Below, piece after piece: positions 50,801 through 63,609 of a stretch of 64,000 bases of DNA. A model generated the notes under the pieces. It had not been told where the DNA came from. It was given only the letters and a program-made list of their open reading frames with translations, and did no database searches. Location of the stretch: contig OZ024934.1 in the NCBI GenBank assembly GCA_964017235.1, positions 85,216,706 through 85,280,705 on the forward strand, in the 5' to 3' direction. Position 1 is the first letter of the stretch. Every line of letters starts with the position of its first letter. A program made the translations under genes and the position numbers. Origin of the DNA: Sabellastarte sp. h YS-2021 (Eukaryota > Annelida > Polychaeta > Sabellida > Sabellidae).

Positions 50801-52020
50801 AGGAAACCAATTAAAAATTTCAATTTTCCGGGGTTTGGGGCCAGGCTCAGCCCCCCTCAAATTAGGAAATATCAGGTATATCCTAATACAACCAATCTGA
50901 AGCTCTTATTTAATTTTGCATATGTTTTAACAATAATTGAGGATATATTAGGCCCATTTGGAGCATTACATCTCTGAAAATAAATTATTTCACCCATATA
51001 GTGCTGTAAAAATGGTCAAAAATACATGTAAATTACACCAAACCAGTACCAAATGTTGGTCTATAATGCTGAAATTTGGCCAGAATATAAGGTGGCACAT
51101 ACTAAATCTGACTGAACCGGTTTTAAAATTACATCTGATATAACAGTACCTATAGTTTGGCAATATTGGCTTCAGCTGGCCCCAAATTCGCTTCTGTGGG
51201 CCTGCATTAAGATATACTTAACTTTGGCAAAGTAAGACAATTTTAAGGCTAAAAACCATATTGTTTGCTAGGGCTGGCGCCACTAAATGAGATTCCATAA
51301 GAATATTCCTTAAGAAATACATAACTGGTCCAAAATACATGTATTGGAAGTGCAGGTATCGAGGGGGTGATCATATGGCACATCAGTCCAAAACCCCACT
51401 TAAACTTCATCAATCTGGCTCAGATTTTCACAGGAAACTCAGTTCATATCACACATTGATATTGTATTGGCTTGACTTACTCAGGAAACCAATTAAAAAT
51501 TTCAATTTTCCGGGGTTTGGGGCCAGGCTCAGCCCCCCTCAAATTAGGAAATATCAGGTATATCCTAATACAACCAATCTGAAGCTCTTCTTTAATTTTG
51601 CATATGTTTTAACAATAATTGAGGATATATTAGGCCCATTTGGAGCATTACATCTCTGAAAATAAATTATTTCACCCATATAGTGCTGTAAAAATGGTCA
51701 AAAATACATGTAAATTACACCAAACCAGTACCAAATGTTGGTCTATAATGCTGAAATTTGGCCAGAATATAAGGTGGCACATACTAAATCTGACTGAACC
51801 GGTTTTAAAATTACATCTGATATAACAGTACCTATAGTTTGGCAATATTGGCTTCAGCTGGCCCCAAATTCGCTTTTGTGGGGCTGCATTAAGATATACT
51901 TAAATTTGGCAAAGTAAGACAATTTTAAGGCTGAAAACCATATTGTTTGCTAGAGCTGGCGCCACTAAATGAGATTCCACAAGAATATTCCTTAAGAAAT
52001 ACATAACTGGTCCAAAATAC
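41824..52020 (+). repeat. Large HOR unit copy 2, 15 monomers, 10,197 bp
   Basis: Monomer starts: 41824, 42506, 43188, 43870, 44537, 45219, 45901, 46568, 47250, 47930, 48612, 49294, 49976, 50657 and 51339. Its length follows from copy 1 by removing one N-O dimer (1,349 bp) and adding one 681-bp monomer: where copy 1 has a single chimeric monomer (40460), this copy has separate U (49976) and V (50657). Private marks are TTTCTAGGG near 43367, AAGCGCTTC near 43431 and CAGTCGAAAAG near 43915. K of copy 1 is represented at 47930 by a V-like form with TTATTTAAT. Confidence 0.9.
49294..52020 (+). repeat. Four-monomer unit T-U-V-W, 2,727 bp
   Basis: T (49294) has Ser14, CATATCATAC, Leu74, Val87 and CCCCTAATT near 49816; U (49976, 681 bp) has the GTTTAAC frameshift near 50243; V (50657) has Leu36 and the GGGCCTGC tail; W (51339) has the CGCTTTTG tail. 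It ends the second large unit and is the model for the shorter T-U-V units to its right. Confidence 0.82.
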
Positions 52021-54065
52021 ATGTATTGGAAGTGCAGGTATCGAGGGGGTGATCATATGTCACATCAGTCCAAAACCCCACTTAAACTTCATCAATCTGG
52101 CTCAGATTTTCACAGGAAACTCAGTTCATATCATACATTGATATTGTATTGGCTTGACTTACTCAGGAAACCAATTAAAAATTTCAATTTTCCGGGGTTT
52201 GGGGCCAGGCTCAGCCCCCCTCAAATTAGGAAATATCAGTTATATCCTAATACAACCAATCTGAAGCTCTTCTTTAATGTTGCATATGTTTTAACAATAA
52301 TTGAGGATATATTAGGCCCATTTGGAGCATTACATCTCTGAAAATAAATTATTTCACCCATATAGTGCTGTAAAAATGGTCAAAAATACATGTAAATTAC
52401 ACCAAACCAGTACCAAATGTTGGTCTATAATGCTGAAATTTGGCCAGAATATAAGGTGGCACATACTAAATCTGACTGAACCGGTTTTAAAATTACATCT
52501 GATATAACAGTACCTATAGTTTGGCAATATTGGCTTCAGCTGGCCCCTAATTCGCTTCTGTGGGGCTGCATTAAGATATACTTAAATTTGGCAAAGTAAG
52601 ACAATTTTAAGGCTGAAAACGATATTGTTTGCTAGAGCTGGCGCCACTAAATGAGATTCCACAAGAATATTCCTTAAGAAATACATAACTGGTCCAAAAT
52701 ACATGTATTGGAAGTGCAGGTATCGAGGGGGTGATCATATGGCACATCAGTCCAAAACCCCACTTAAACTTCATCAATCTGGCTCAGATTTTCACAGGAA
52801 ACTCAGTTCATATCACACATTGATATTGTATTGGCTTGACTTACTCAGGAAACCAATTAAAAATTTCAATTTTCCGGGGTTTGGGGCCAGGCTCAGCCCC
52901 CCTCAAATTAGGAAATATCAGGTATATCCTAATACAACCAATCTGAAGCTCTTATTTAATTTTGTATATGTTTAACAATAATTGAGGATATATTAGGCCC
53001 ATTTGGAGCATTACATCTCTGAAAATAAATTATTTCACCCATATAGTGCTGTAAAAATGGTCAAAAATACATGTAAATTACACCAAACCAGTACCAAATG
53101 TTGGTCTATAATGCTGAAATTTGGCCAGAATATAAGGTGGCACATACTAAATCTGACTGAACCGGTTTTAAAATTACATCTGATATAACAGTACCTATAG
53201 TTTGGCAATATTGGCTTCAGCTGGCCCCAAATTCGCTTCTGTGGGCCTGCATTAAGATATACTTAACTTTGGCAAAGTAAGACAATTTTAAGGCTGAAAA
53301 CCATATTGTTTGCTAGGGCTGGCGCCACTAAATGAGATTCCACAAGAATATTCCTTAAGAAATACATAACTGGTCCAAAATACATGTATTGGAAGTGCAG
53401 GTATCGAGGGGGTGATCATATGGCACATCAGTCCAAAACCCCACTTAAACTTCATCAATCTGGCTCAGATTTTCACAGGAAACTCAGTTTATATCACACA
53501 TTGATATTGTATTGGCTTGACTTACTCAGGAAACCAATTAAAAATTTCAATTTTCCGGGGTTTGGGGCCAGGCTCAGCCCCCCTCAAATTAGGAAATATC
53601 AGGTATATCCTAATACAACCAATCTGAAGCTCTTATTTAATTTTGCATATGTTTTAACAATAATTGAGGATATATTAGGCCCATTTGGAGCATTACATCT
53701 CTGAAAATAAATTATTTCACCCATATAGTGCTGTAAAAATGGTCAAAAATACATGTAAATTACACCAAACCAGTACCAAATGTTGGTCTATAATGCTGAA
53801 ATTTGGCCAGAATATAAGGTGGCACATACTAAATCTGACTGAACCGGTTTTAAAATTACATCTGATATAACAGTACCTATAGTTTGGCAATATTGGCTTC
53901 AGCTGGCCCCAAATTCGCTTCTGTGGGGCTGCATTAAGATATACTTAAATTTGGCAAAGTAAGACAATTTTAAGGCTGAAAACCATATTGTTTGCTAGAG
54001 CTGGCGCCACTAAATGAGATTCCACAAGAATATTCCTTAAGAAATACATAACTGGTCCAAAATAC
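52021..54065 (+). repeat. Three-monomer unit T-U-V, 2,045 bp, copy 1
   Basis: T (52021), U (52703, 681 bp) and V (53384). It repeats 49294-51338 at an offset of 2,727 bp. The T tail has CCCCTAATT near 52545 and a private G in AAAACGATATT near 52617. The V tail differs from 50657: it has GGGGCTGC, CTTAAATTT, TAGAGC and CCACAAG, so it has taken an X-like tail and W is skipped. Confidence 0.83.
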
Positions 54066-56110
54066 ATGTATTGGAAGTGCAGGTATCGAGGGGGTGATCA
54101 TATGTCACATCAGTCCAAAACCCCACTTAAACTTCATCAATCTGGCTCAGATTTTCACAGGAAACTCAGTTCATATCATACATTGATATTGTATTGGCTT
54201 GACTTACTCAGGAAACCAATTAAAAATTTCAATTTTCCGGGGTTTGGGGCCAGGCTCAGCCCCCCTCAAATTAGGAAATATCAGTTATATCCTAATACAA
54301 CCAATCTGAAGCTCTTCTTTAATGTTGCATATGTTTTAACAATAATTGAGGATATATTAGGCCCATTTGGAGCATTACATCTCTGAAAATAAATTATTTC
54401 ACCCATATAGTGCTGTAAAAATGGTCAAAAATACATGTAAATTACACCAAACCAGTACCAAATGTTGGTCTATAATGCTGAAATTTGGCCAGAATATAAG
54501 GTGGCACATACTAAATCTGACTGAACCGGTTTTAAAATTACATCTGATATAACAGTACCTATAGTTTGGCAATATTGGCTTCAGCTGGCCCCTAATTCGC
54601 TTCTGTGGGGCTGCATTAAGATATACTTAAATTTGGCAAAGTAAGACAATTTTAAGGCTGAAAACCATATTGTTTGCTAGAGCTGGCGCCACTAAATGAG
54701 ATTCCACAAGAATATTCCTTAAGAAATACATAACTGGTCCAAAATACATGTATTGGAAGTGCAGGTATCGAGGGGGTGATCATATGGCACATCAGTCCAA
54801 AACCCCACTTAAACTTCATCAATCTGGCTCAGATTTTCACAGGAAACTCAGTTCATATCACACATTGATATTGTATTGGCTTGACTTACTCAGGAAACCA
54901 ATTAAAAATTTCAATTTTCCGGGGTTTGGGGCCAGGCTCAGCCCCCCTCAAATTAGGAAATATCAGGTATATCCTAATACAACCAATCTGAAGCTCTTAT
55001 TTAATTTTGTATATGTTTAACAATAATTGAGGATATATTAGGCCCATTTGGAGCATTACATCTCTGAAAATAAATTATTTCACCCATATAGTGCTGTAAA
55101 AATGGTCAAAAATACATGTAAATTACACCAAACCAGTACCAAATGTTGGTCTATAATGCTGAAATTTGGCCAGAATATAAGGTGGCACATACTAAATCTG
55201 ACTGAACCGGTTTTAAAATTACATCTGATATAACAGTACCTATAGTTTGGCAATATTGGCTTCAGCTGGCCCCAAATTCGCTTCTGTGGGCCTGCATTAA
55301 GATATACTTAACTTTGGCAAAGTAAGACAATTTTAAGGCTGAAAACCATATTGTTTGCTAGGGCTGGCGCCACTAAATGAGATTCCACAAGAATATTCCT
55401 TAAGAAATACATAACTGGTCCAAAATACATGTATTGGAAGTGCAGGTATCGAGGGGGTGATCATATGGCACATCAGTCCAAAACCCCACTTAAACTTCAT
55501 CAATCTGGCTCAGATTTTCACAGGAAACTCAGTTTATATCACACATTGATATTGTATTGGCTTGACTTACTCAGGAAACCAATTAAAAATTTCAATTTTC
55601 CGGGGTTTGGGGCCAGGCTCAGCCCCCCTCAAATTAGGAAATATCAGGTATATCCTAATACAACCAATCTGAAGCTCTTATTTAATTTTGCATATGTTTT
55701 AACAATAATTGAGGATATATTAGGCCCATTTGGAGCATTACATCTCTGAAAATAAATTATTTCACCCATATAGTGCTGTAAAAATGGTCAAAAATACATG
55801 TAAATTACACCAAACCAGTACCAAATGTTGGTCTATAATGCTGAAATTTGGCCAGAATATAAGGTGGCACATACTAAATCTGACTGAACCGGTTTTAAAA
55901 TTACATCTGATATAACAGTACCTATAGTTTGGCAATATTGGCTTCAGCTGGCCCCAAATTCGCTTCTGTGGGGCTGCATTAAGATATACTTAAATTTGGC
56001 AAAGTAAGACAATTTTAAGGCTGAAAACCATATTGTTTGCTAGAGCTGGCGCCACTAAATGAGATTCCACAAGAATATTCCTTAAGAAATACATAACTGG
56101 TCCAAAATAC
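54066..56110 (+). repeat. Three-monomer unit T-U-V, 2,045 bp, copy 2
   Basis: T (54066), U (54748, 681 bp) and V (55429) repeat the preceding 2,045-bp unit, including the X-like V tail (GGGGCTGC and TAGAGCTGG near 55970-56050). CCCCTAATT of T lies near 54590. Confidence 0.85.
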
Positions 56111-58155
56111 ATGTATTGGAAGTGCAGGTATCGAGGGGGTGATCATATGGCACATCAGTCCAAAACCCCACTTAAACTTCATCAATCTGGCTCAGATTTT
56201 CACAGGAAACTCAGTTCATATCACACATTGATATTGTATTGGCTTGACTTACTCAGGAAACCAATTAAAAATTTCAATTTTCCGGGGTTTGGGGCCAGGC
56301 TCAGCCCCCCTCAAATTAGGAAATATCAGGTATATCCTAATACAACCAATCTGAAGCTCTTATTTAATTTTGCATATGTTTAACAATAATTGAGGATATA
56401 TTAGGCCCATTTGGAGCATTACATCTCTGAAAATAAATTATTTCACCCATATAGTGCTGTAAAAATGGTCAAAAATACATGTAAATTACACCAAACCAGT
56501 ACCAAATGTTGGTCTATAATGCTGAAATTTGGCCAGAATATAAGGTGGCACATACTAAATCTGACTGAACCGGTTTTAAAATTACATCTGATATAACAGT
56601 ACCTATAGTTTGGCAATATTGGCTTCAGCTGGCCCCAAATTCGCTTCTGTGGGCCTGCATTAAGATATACTTAACTTTGGCAAAGTAAGACAATTTTAAG
56701 GCTGAAAACCATATTGTTTGCTAGGGCTGGCGCCACTAAATGAGATTCCACAAGAATATTCCTTAAGAAATACATAACTGGTCCAAAATACATGTATTGG
56801 AAGTGCAGGTATCGAGGGGGTGATCATATGGCACATCAGTCCAAAACCCCACTTAAACTTCATCAATCTGGCTCAGATTTTCACAGGAAACTCAGTTCAT
56901 ATCACACATTGATATTGTATTGGCTTGACTTACTCAGGAAACCAATTAAAAATTTCAATTTTCCGGGGTTTGGGGCCAGGCTCAGCCCCCCTCAAATTAG
57001 GAAATATCAGGTATATCCTAATACAACCAATCTGAAGCTCTTCTTTAATTTTGGCTATGTTTTAACAATAATTGAGGATATATTAGGCCCATTTGGAGCA
57101 TTACATCTCTGAAAATAAATTATTTCACCCATATAGTGCTGTAAAAATGGTCAAAAATACATGTAAATTACACCAAACCAGTACCAAATGTTGGTCTATA
57201 ATGCTGAAATTTGGCCAGAATATAAGGTGGCACATACTAAATCTGACTGAACCGGTTTTAAAATTACATCTGATATAACAGTACCTATAGTTTGGCAATA
57301 TTGGCTTCAGCTGGCCCCAAATTCGCTTTTGTGGGGCTGCATTAAGATATACTTAAATTTGGCAAAGTAAGACAATTTTAAGGCTGAAAACCATATTGTT
57401 TGCTAGAGCTGGCGCCACTAAATGAGATTCCACAAGAATATTCCTTAAGAAATACATAACTGGTCCAAAATACATGTATTGGAAGTGCAGGTATCGAGGG
57501 GGTGATCATATGTCACATCAGTCCAAAACCCCACTTAAACTTCATCAATCTGGCTCAGATTTTCACAGGAAACTCAGTTCATATCATACATTGATATTGT
57601 ATTGGCTTGACTTACTCAGGAAACCAATTAAAAATTTCAATTTTCCGGGGTTTGGGGCCAGGCTCAGCCCCCCTCAAATTAGGAAATATCAGTTATATCC
57701 TAATACAACCAATCTGAAGCTCTTCTTTAATGTTGCATATGTTTTAACAATAATTGAGGATATATTAGGCCCATTTGGAGCATTACATCTCTGAAAATAA
57801 ATTATTTCACCCATATAGTGCTGTAAAAATGGTCAAAAATACATGTAAATTACACCAAACCAGTACCAAATGTTGGTCTATAATGCTGAAATTTGGCCAG
57901 AATATAAGGTGGCACATACTAAATCTGACTGAACCGGTTTTAAAATTACATCTGATATAACAGTACCTATAGTTTGGCAATATTGGCTTCAGCTGGCCCC
58001 TAATTCGCTTCTGTGGGGCTGCATTAAGATATACTTAAATTTGGCAAAGTAAGACAATTTTAAGGCTGAAAACCATATTGTTTGCTAGAGCTGGCGCCAC
58101 TAAATGAGATTCCACAAGAATATTCCTTAAGAAATACATAACTGGTCCAAAATAC
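56111..58155 (+). repeat. Irregular trio U'-W-T, 2,045 bp
   Basis: U' (56111, 681 bp) has the one-base loss in GTTTAAC but GCATATG instead of the GTATATG of U, so it mixes U with another type. W (56792) has a private TTTGGCTATG near 57051. T (57474) is ordinary, with CCCCTAATT near 58000. Confidence 0.8.
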
Positions 58156-60882
58156 ATGTATTGGAAGTGCAGGTATCGAGGGGGTGATCATATGGCACAT
58201 CAGTCCAAAACCCCACTTAAACTTCATCAATCTGGCTCAGATTTTCACAGGAAACTCAGTTCATATCACACATTGATATTGTATTGGCTTGACTTACTCA
58301 GGAAACCAATTAAAAATTTCAATTTTCCGGGGTTTGGGGCCAGGCTCAGCCCCCCTCAAATTAGGAAATATCAGGTATATCCTAATACAACCAATCTGAA
58401 GCTCTTCTTTAATTTTGTATATGTTTAACAATAATTGAGGATATATTAGGCCCATTTGGAGCATTACATCTCTGAAAATAAATTATTTCACCCATATAGT
58501 GCTGTAAAAATGGTCAAAAATACATGTAAATTACACCAAACCAGTACCAAATGTTGGTCTATAATGCTGAAATTTGGCCAGAATATAAGGTGGCACATAC
58601 TAAATCTGACTGAACCGGTTTTAAAATTACATCTGATATAACAGTACCTATAGTTTGGCAATATTGGCTTCAGCTGGCCCCAAATTCGCTTCTGTGGGCC
58701 TGCATTAAGATATACTTAACTTTGGCAAAGTAAGACAATTTTAAGGCTGAAAACCATATTGTTTGCTAGGGCTGGCGCCACTAAATGAGATTCCACAAGA
58801 ATATTCCTTAAGAAATACATAACTGGTCCAAAATACATGTATTGGAAGTGCAGGTATCGAGGGGGTGATCATATGGCACATCAGTCCAAAACCCCACTTA
58901 AACTTCATCAATCTGGCTCAGATTTTCACAGGAAACTCAGTTCATATCACACATTGATATTGTATTGGCTTGACTTACTCAGGAAACCAATTAAAAATTT
59001 CAATTTTCCGGGGTTTGGGGCCAGGCTCAGCCCCCCTCAAATTAGGAAATATCAGGTATATCCTAATACAACCAATCTGAAGCTCTTCTTTAATTTTGCA
59101 TATGTTTTAACAATAATTGAGGATATATTAGGCCCATTTGGAGCATTACATCTCTGAAAATAAATTATTTCACCCATATAGTGCTGTAAAAATGGTCAAA
59201 AATACATGTAAATTACACCAAACCAGTACCAAATGTTGGTCTATAATGCTGAAATTTGGCCAGAATATAAGGTGGCACATACTAAATCTGACTGAACCGG
59301 TTTTAAAATTACATCTGATATAACAGTACCTATAGTTTGGCAATATTGGCTTCAGCTGGCCCCAAATTCGCTTCTGTGGGGCTGCATTAAGATATACTTA
59401 AATTTGGCAAAGTAAGACAATTTTAAGGCTGAAAACCATATTGTTTGCTAGAGCTGGCGCCACTAAATGAGATTCCACAAGAATATTCCTTAAGAAATAC
59501 ATAACTGGTCCAAAATACATGTATTGGAAGTGCAGGTATCGAGGGGGTGATCATATGGCACATCAGTCCAAAACCCCACTTAAACTCCATCAATCTGGCT
59601 CAGATTTTCACAGGAAACTCAGTTCATATCACACATTGATATTGTATTGGCTTGACTTACTCAGGAAACCAATTAAAAATTTCAATTTTCCGGGGTTTGG
59701 GGCCAGGCTCAGCCCCCCTCAAATTAGGAAATATCAGGTATATCCTAATACAACCAATCTGAAGCTCTTCTTTAATTTTGCATATGTTTTAACAATAATT
59801 GAGGATATATTAGGCCCATTTGGAGCATTACATCTCTGAAAATAAATTATTTCACCCATATAGTGCTGTAAAAATGGTCAAAAATACATGTAAATTACAC
59901 CAAACCAGTACCAAATGTTGGTCTATAATGCTGAAATTTGGCCAGAATATAAGGTGGCACATACTAAATCTGACTGAACCGGTTTTAAAATTACATCTGA
60001 TATAACAGTACCTATAGTTTGGCAATATTGGCTTCAGCTGGCCCCAAATTCGCTTCTGTGGGGCTGCATTAAGATATACTTAAATTTGGCAAAGTAAGAC
60101 AATTTTAAGGCTGAAAACCATATTGTTTGCTAGAGCTGGCGCCACTAAATGAGATTCCACAAGAATATTCCTTAAGAAATACATAACTGGTCCAAAATAC
60201 ATGTATTGGAAGTGCAGGTATCGAGGGGGTGATCATATGGCACATCAGTCCAAAACCCCACTTAAACTTCATCAATCTGGCTCAGATTTTCACAGGAAAC
60301 TCAGTTCATATCACACATTGATATTGTATTGGCTTGACTTACTCAGGAAACCAATTAAAAATTTCAATTTTCCGGGGTTTGGGGCCAGGCTCAGCCCCCC
60401 TCAAATTAGGAAATATCAGGTATATCCTAATACAACCAATCTGAAGCTCTTCTTTAATTTTGCATATGTTTTAACAATAATTGAGGATATATTAGGCCCA
60501 TTTGGAGCATTACATCTCTGAAAATAAATTATTTCACCCATATAGTGCTGTAAAAATGGTCAAAAATACATGTAAATTACACCAAACCAGTACCAAATGT
60601 TGGTCTATAATGCTGAAATTTGGCCAGAATATAAGGTGGCACATACTAAATCTGACTGAACCGGTTTTAAAATTACATCTGATATAACAGTACCTATAGT
60701 TTGGCAATATTGGCTTCAGCTGGCCCCAAATTCGCTTCTGTGGGGCTGCATTAAGATATACTTAAATTTGGCAAAGTAAGACAATTTTAAGGCTGAAAAC
60801 CATATTGTTTGCTAGAGCTGGCGCCACTAAATGAGATTCCACAAGAATATTCCTTAAGAAATACATAACTGGTCCAAAATAC
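58156..60882 (+). repeat. 2,727-bp four-monomer HOR U-W-X-X, copy 1
   Basis: Monomers at 58156 (U, 681 bp), 58837 (W), 59519 (X, with a marker C at 59587 in AACTCCATC) and 60201 (X). U here has CTTCTTTAAT rather than the CTTATTTAAT of the next copy. The unit repeats at an exact 2,727-bp offset. Confidence 0.88.
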
Positions 60883-63609
60883 ATGTATTGGAAGTGCAGG
60901 TATCGAGGGGGTGATCATATGGCACATCAGTCCAAAACCCCACTTAAACTTCATCAATCTGGCTCAGATTTTCACAGGAAACTCAGTTCATATCACACAT
61001 TGATATTGTATTGGCTTGACTTACTCAGGAAACCAATTAAAAATTTCAATTTTCCGGGGTTTGGGGCCAGGCTCAGCCCCCCTCAAATTAGGAAATATCA
61101 GGTATATCCTAATACAACCAATCTGAAGCTCTTATTTAATTTTGTATATGTTTAACAATAATTGAGGATATATTAGGCCCATTTGGAGCATTACATCTCT
61201 GAAAATAAATTATTTCACCCATATAGTGCTGTAAAAATGGTCAAAAATACATGTAAATTACACCAAACCAGTACCAAATGTTGGTCTATAATGCTGAAAT
61301 TTGGCCAGAATATAAGGTGGCACATACTAAATCTGACTGAACCGGTTTTAAAATTACATCTGATATAACAGTACCTATAGTTTGGCAATATTGGCTTCAG
61401 CTGGCCCCAAATTCGCTTCTGTGGGCCTGCATTAAGATATACTTAACTTTGGCAAAGTAAGACAATTTTAAGGCTGAAAACCATATTGTTTGCTAGGGCT
61501 GGCGCCACTAAATGAGATTCCACAAGAATATTCCTTAAGAAATACATAACTGGTCCAAAATACATGTATTGGAAGTGCAGGTATCGAGGGGGTGATCATA
61601 TGGCACATCAGTCCAAAACCCCACTTAAACTTCATCAATCTGGCTCAGATTTTCACAGGAAACTCAGTTCATATCACACATTGATATTGTATTGGCTTGA
61701 CTTACTCAGGAAACCAATTAAAAATTTCAATTTTCCGGGGTTTGGGGCCAGGCTCAGCCCCCCTCAAATTAGGAAATATCAGGTATATCCTAATACAACC
61801 AATCTGAAGCTCTTCTTTAATTTTGCATATGTTTTAACAATAATTGAGGATATATTAGGCCCATTTGGAGCATTACATCTCTGAAAATAAATTATTTCAC
61901 CCATATAGTGCTGTAAAAATGGTCAAAAATACATGTAAATTACACCAAACCAGTACCAAATGTTGGTCTATAATGCTGAAATTTGGCCAGAATATAAGGT
62001 GGCACATACTAAATCTGACTGAACCGGTTTTAAAATTACATCTGATATAACAGTACCTATAGTTTGGCAATATTGGCTTCAGCTGGCCCCAAATTCGCTT
62101 CTGTGGGGCTGCATTAAGATATACTTAAATTTGGCAAAGTAAGACAATTTTAAGGCTGAAAACCATATTGTTTGCTAGAGCTGGCGCCACTAAATGAGAT
62201 TCCACAAGAATATTCCTTAAGAAATACATAACTGGTCCAAAATACATGTATTGGAAGTGCAGGTATCGAGGGGGTGATCATATGGCACATCAGTCCAAAA
62301 CCCCACTTAAACTCCATCAATCTGGCTCAGATTTTCACAGGAAACTCAGTTCATATCACACATTGATATTGTATTGGCTTGACTTACTCAGGAAACCAAT
62401 TAAAAATTTCAATTTTCCGGGGTTTGGGGCCAGGCTCAGCCCCCCTCAAATTAGGAAATATCAGGTATATCCTAATACAACCAATCTGAAGCTCTTCTTT
62501 AATTTTGCATATGTTTTAACAATAATTGAGGATATATTAGGCCCATTTGGAGCATTACATCTCTGAAAATAAATTATTTCACCCATATAGTGCTGTAAAA
62601 ATGGTCAAAAATACATGTAAATTACACCAAACCAGTACCAAATGTTGGTCTATAATGCTGAAATTTGGCCAGAATATAAGGTGGCACATACTAAATCTGA
62701 CTGAACCGGTTTTAAAATTACATCTGATATAACAGTACCTATAGTTTGGCAATATTGGCTTCAGCTGGCCCCAAATTCGCTTCTGTGGGGCTGCATTAAG
62801 ATATACTTAAATTTGGCAAAGTAAGACAATTTTAAGGCTGAAAACCATATTGTTTGCTAGAGCTGGCGCCACTAAATGAGATTCCACAAGAATATTCCTT
62901 AAGAAATACATAACTGGTCCAAAATACATGTATTGGAAGTGCAGGTATCGAGGGGGTGATCATATGGCACATCAGTCCAAAACCCCACTTAAACTTCATC
63001 AATCTGGCTCAGATTTTCACAGGAAACTCAGTTCATATCACACATTGATATTGTATTGGCTTGACTTACTCAGGAAACCAATTAAAAATTTCAATTTTCC
63101 GGGGTTTGGGGCCAGGCTCAGCCCCCCTCAAATTAGGAAATATCAGGTATATCCTAATACAACCAATCTGAAGCTCTTCTTTAATTTTGCATATGTTTTA
63201 ACAATAATTGAGGATATATTAGGCCCATTTGGAGCATTACATCTCTGAAAATAAATTATTTCACCCATATAGTGCTGTAAAAATGGTCAAAAATACATGT
63301 AAATTACACCAAACCAGTACCAAATGTTGGTCTATAATGCTGAAATTTGGCCAGAATATAAGGTGGCACATACTAAATCTGACTGAACCGGTTTTAAAAT
63401 TACATCTGATATAACAGTACCTATAGTTTGGCAATATTGGCTTCAGCTGGCCCCAAATTCGCTTCTGTGGGGCTGCATTAAGATATACTTAAATTTGGCA
63501 AAGTAAGACAATTTTAAGGCTGAAAACCATATTGTTTGCTAGAGCTGGCGCCACTAAATGAGATTCCACAAGAATATTCCTTAAGAAATACATAACTGGT
63601 CCAAAATAC
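60883..63609 (+). repeat. 2,727-bp four-monomer HOR U-W-X-X, copy 2
   Basis: Monomers at 60883 (U, 681 bp), 61564 (W), 62246 (X, marker C at 62314, exactly 2,727 bp from 59587) and 62928 (X). The shared private substitution in the third monomer shows that the four monomers were copied as a unit. Confidence 0.9.
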
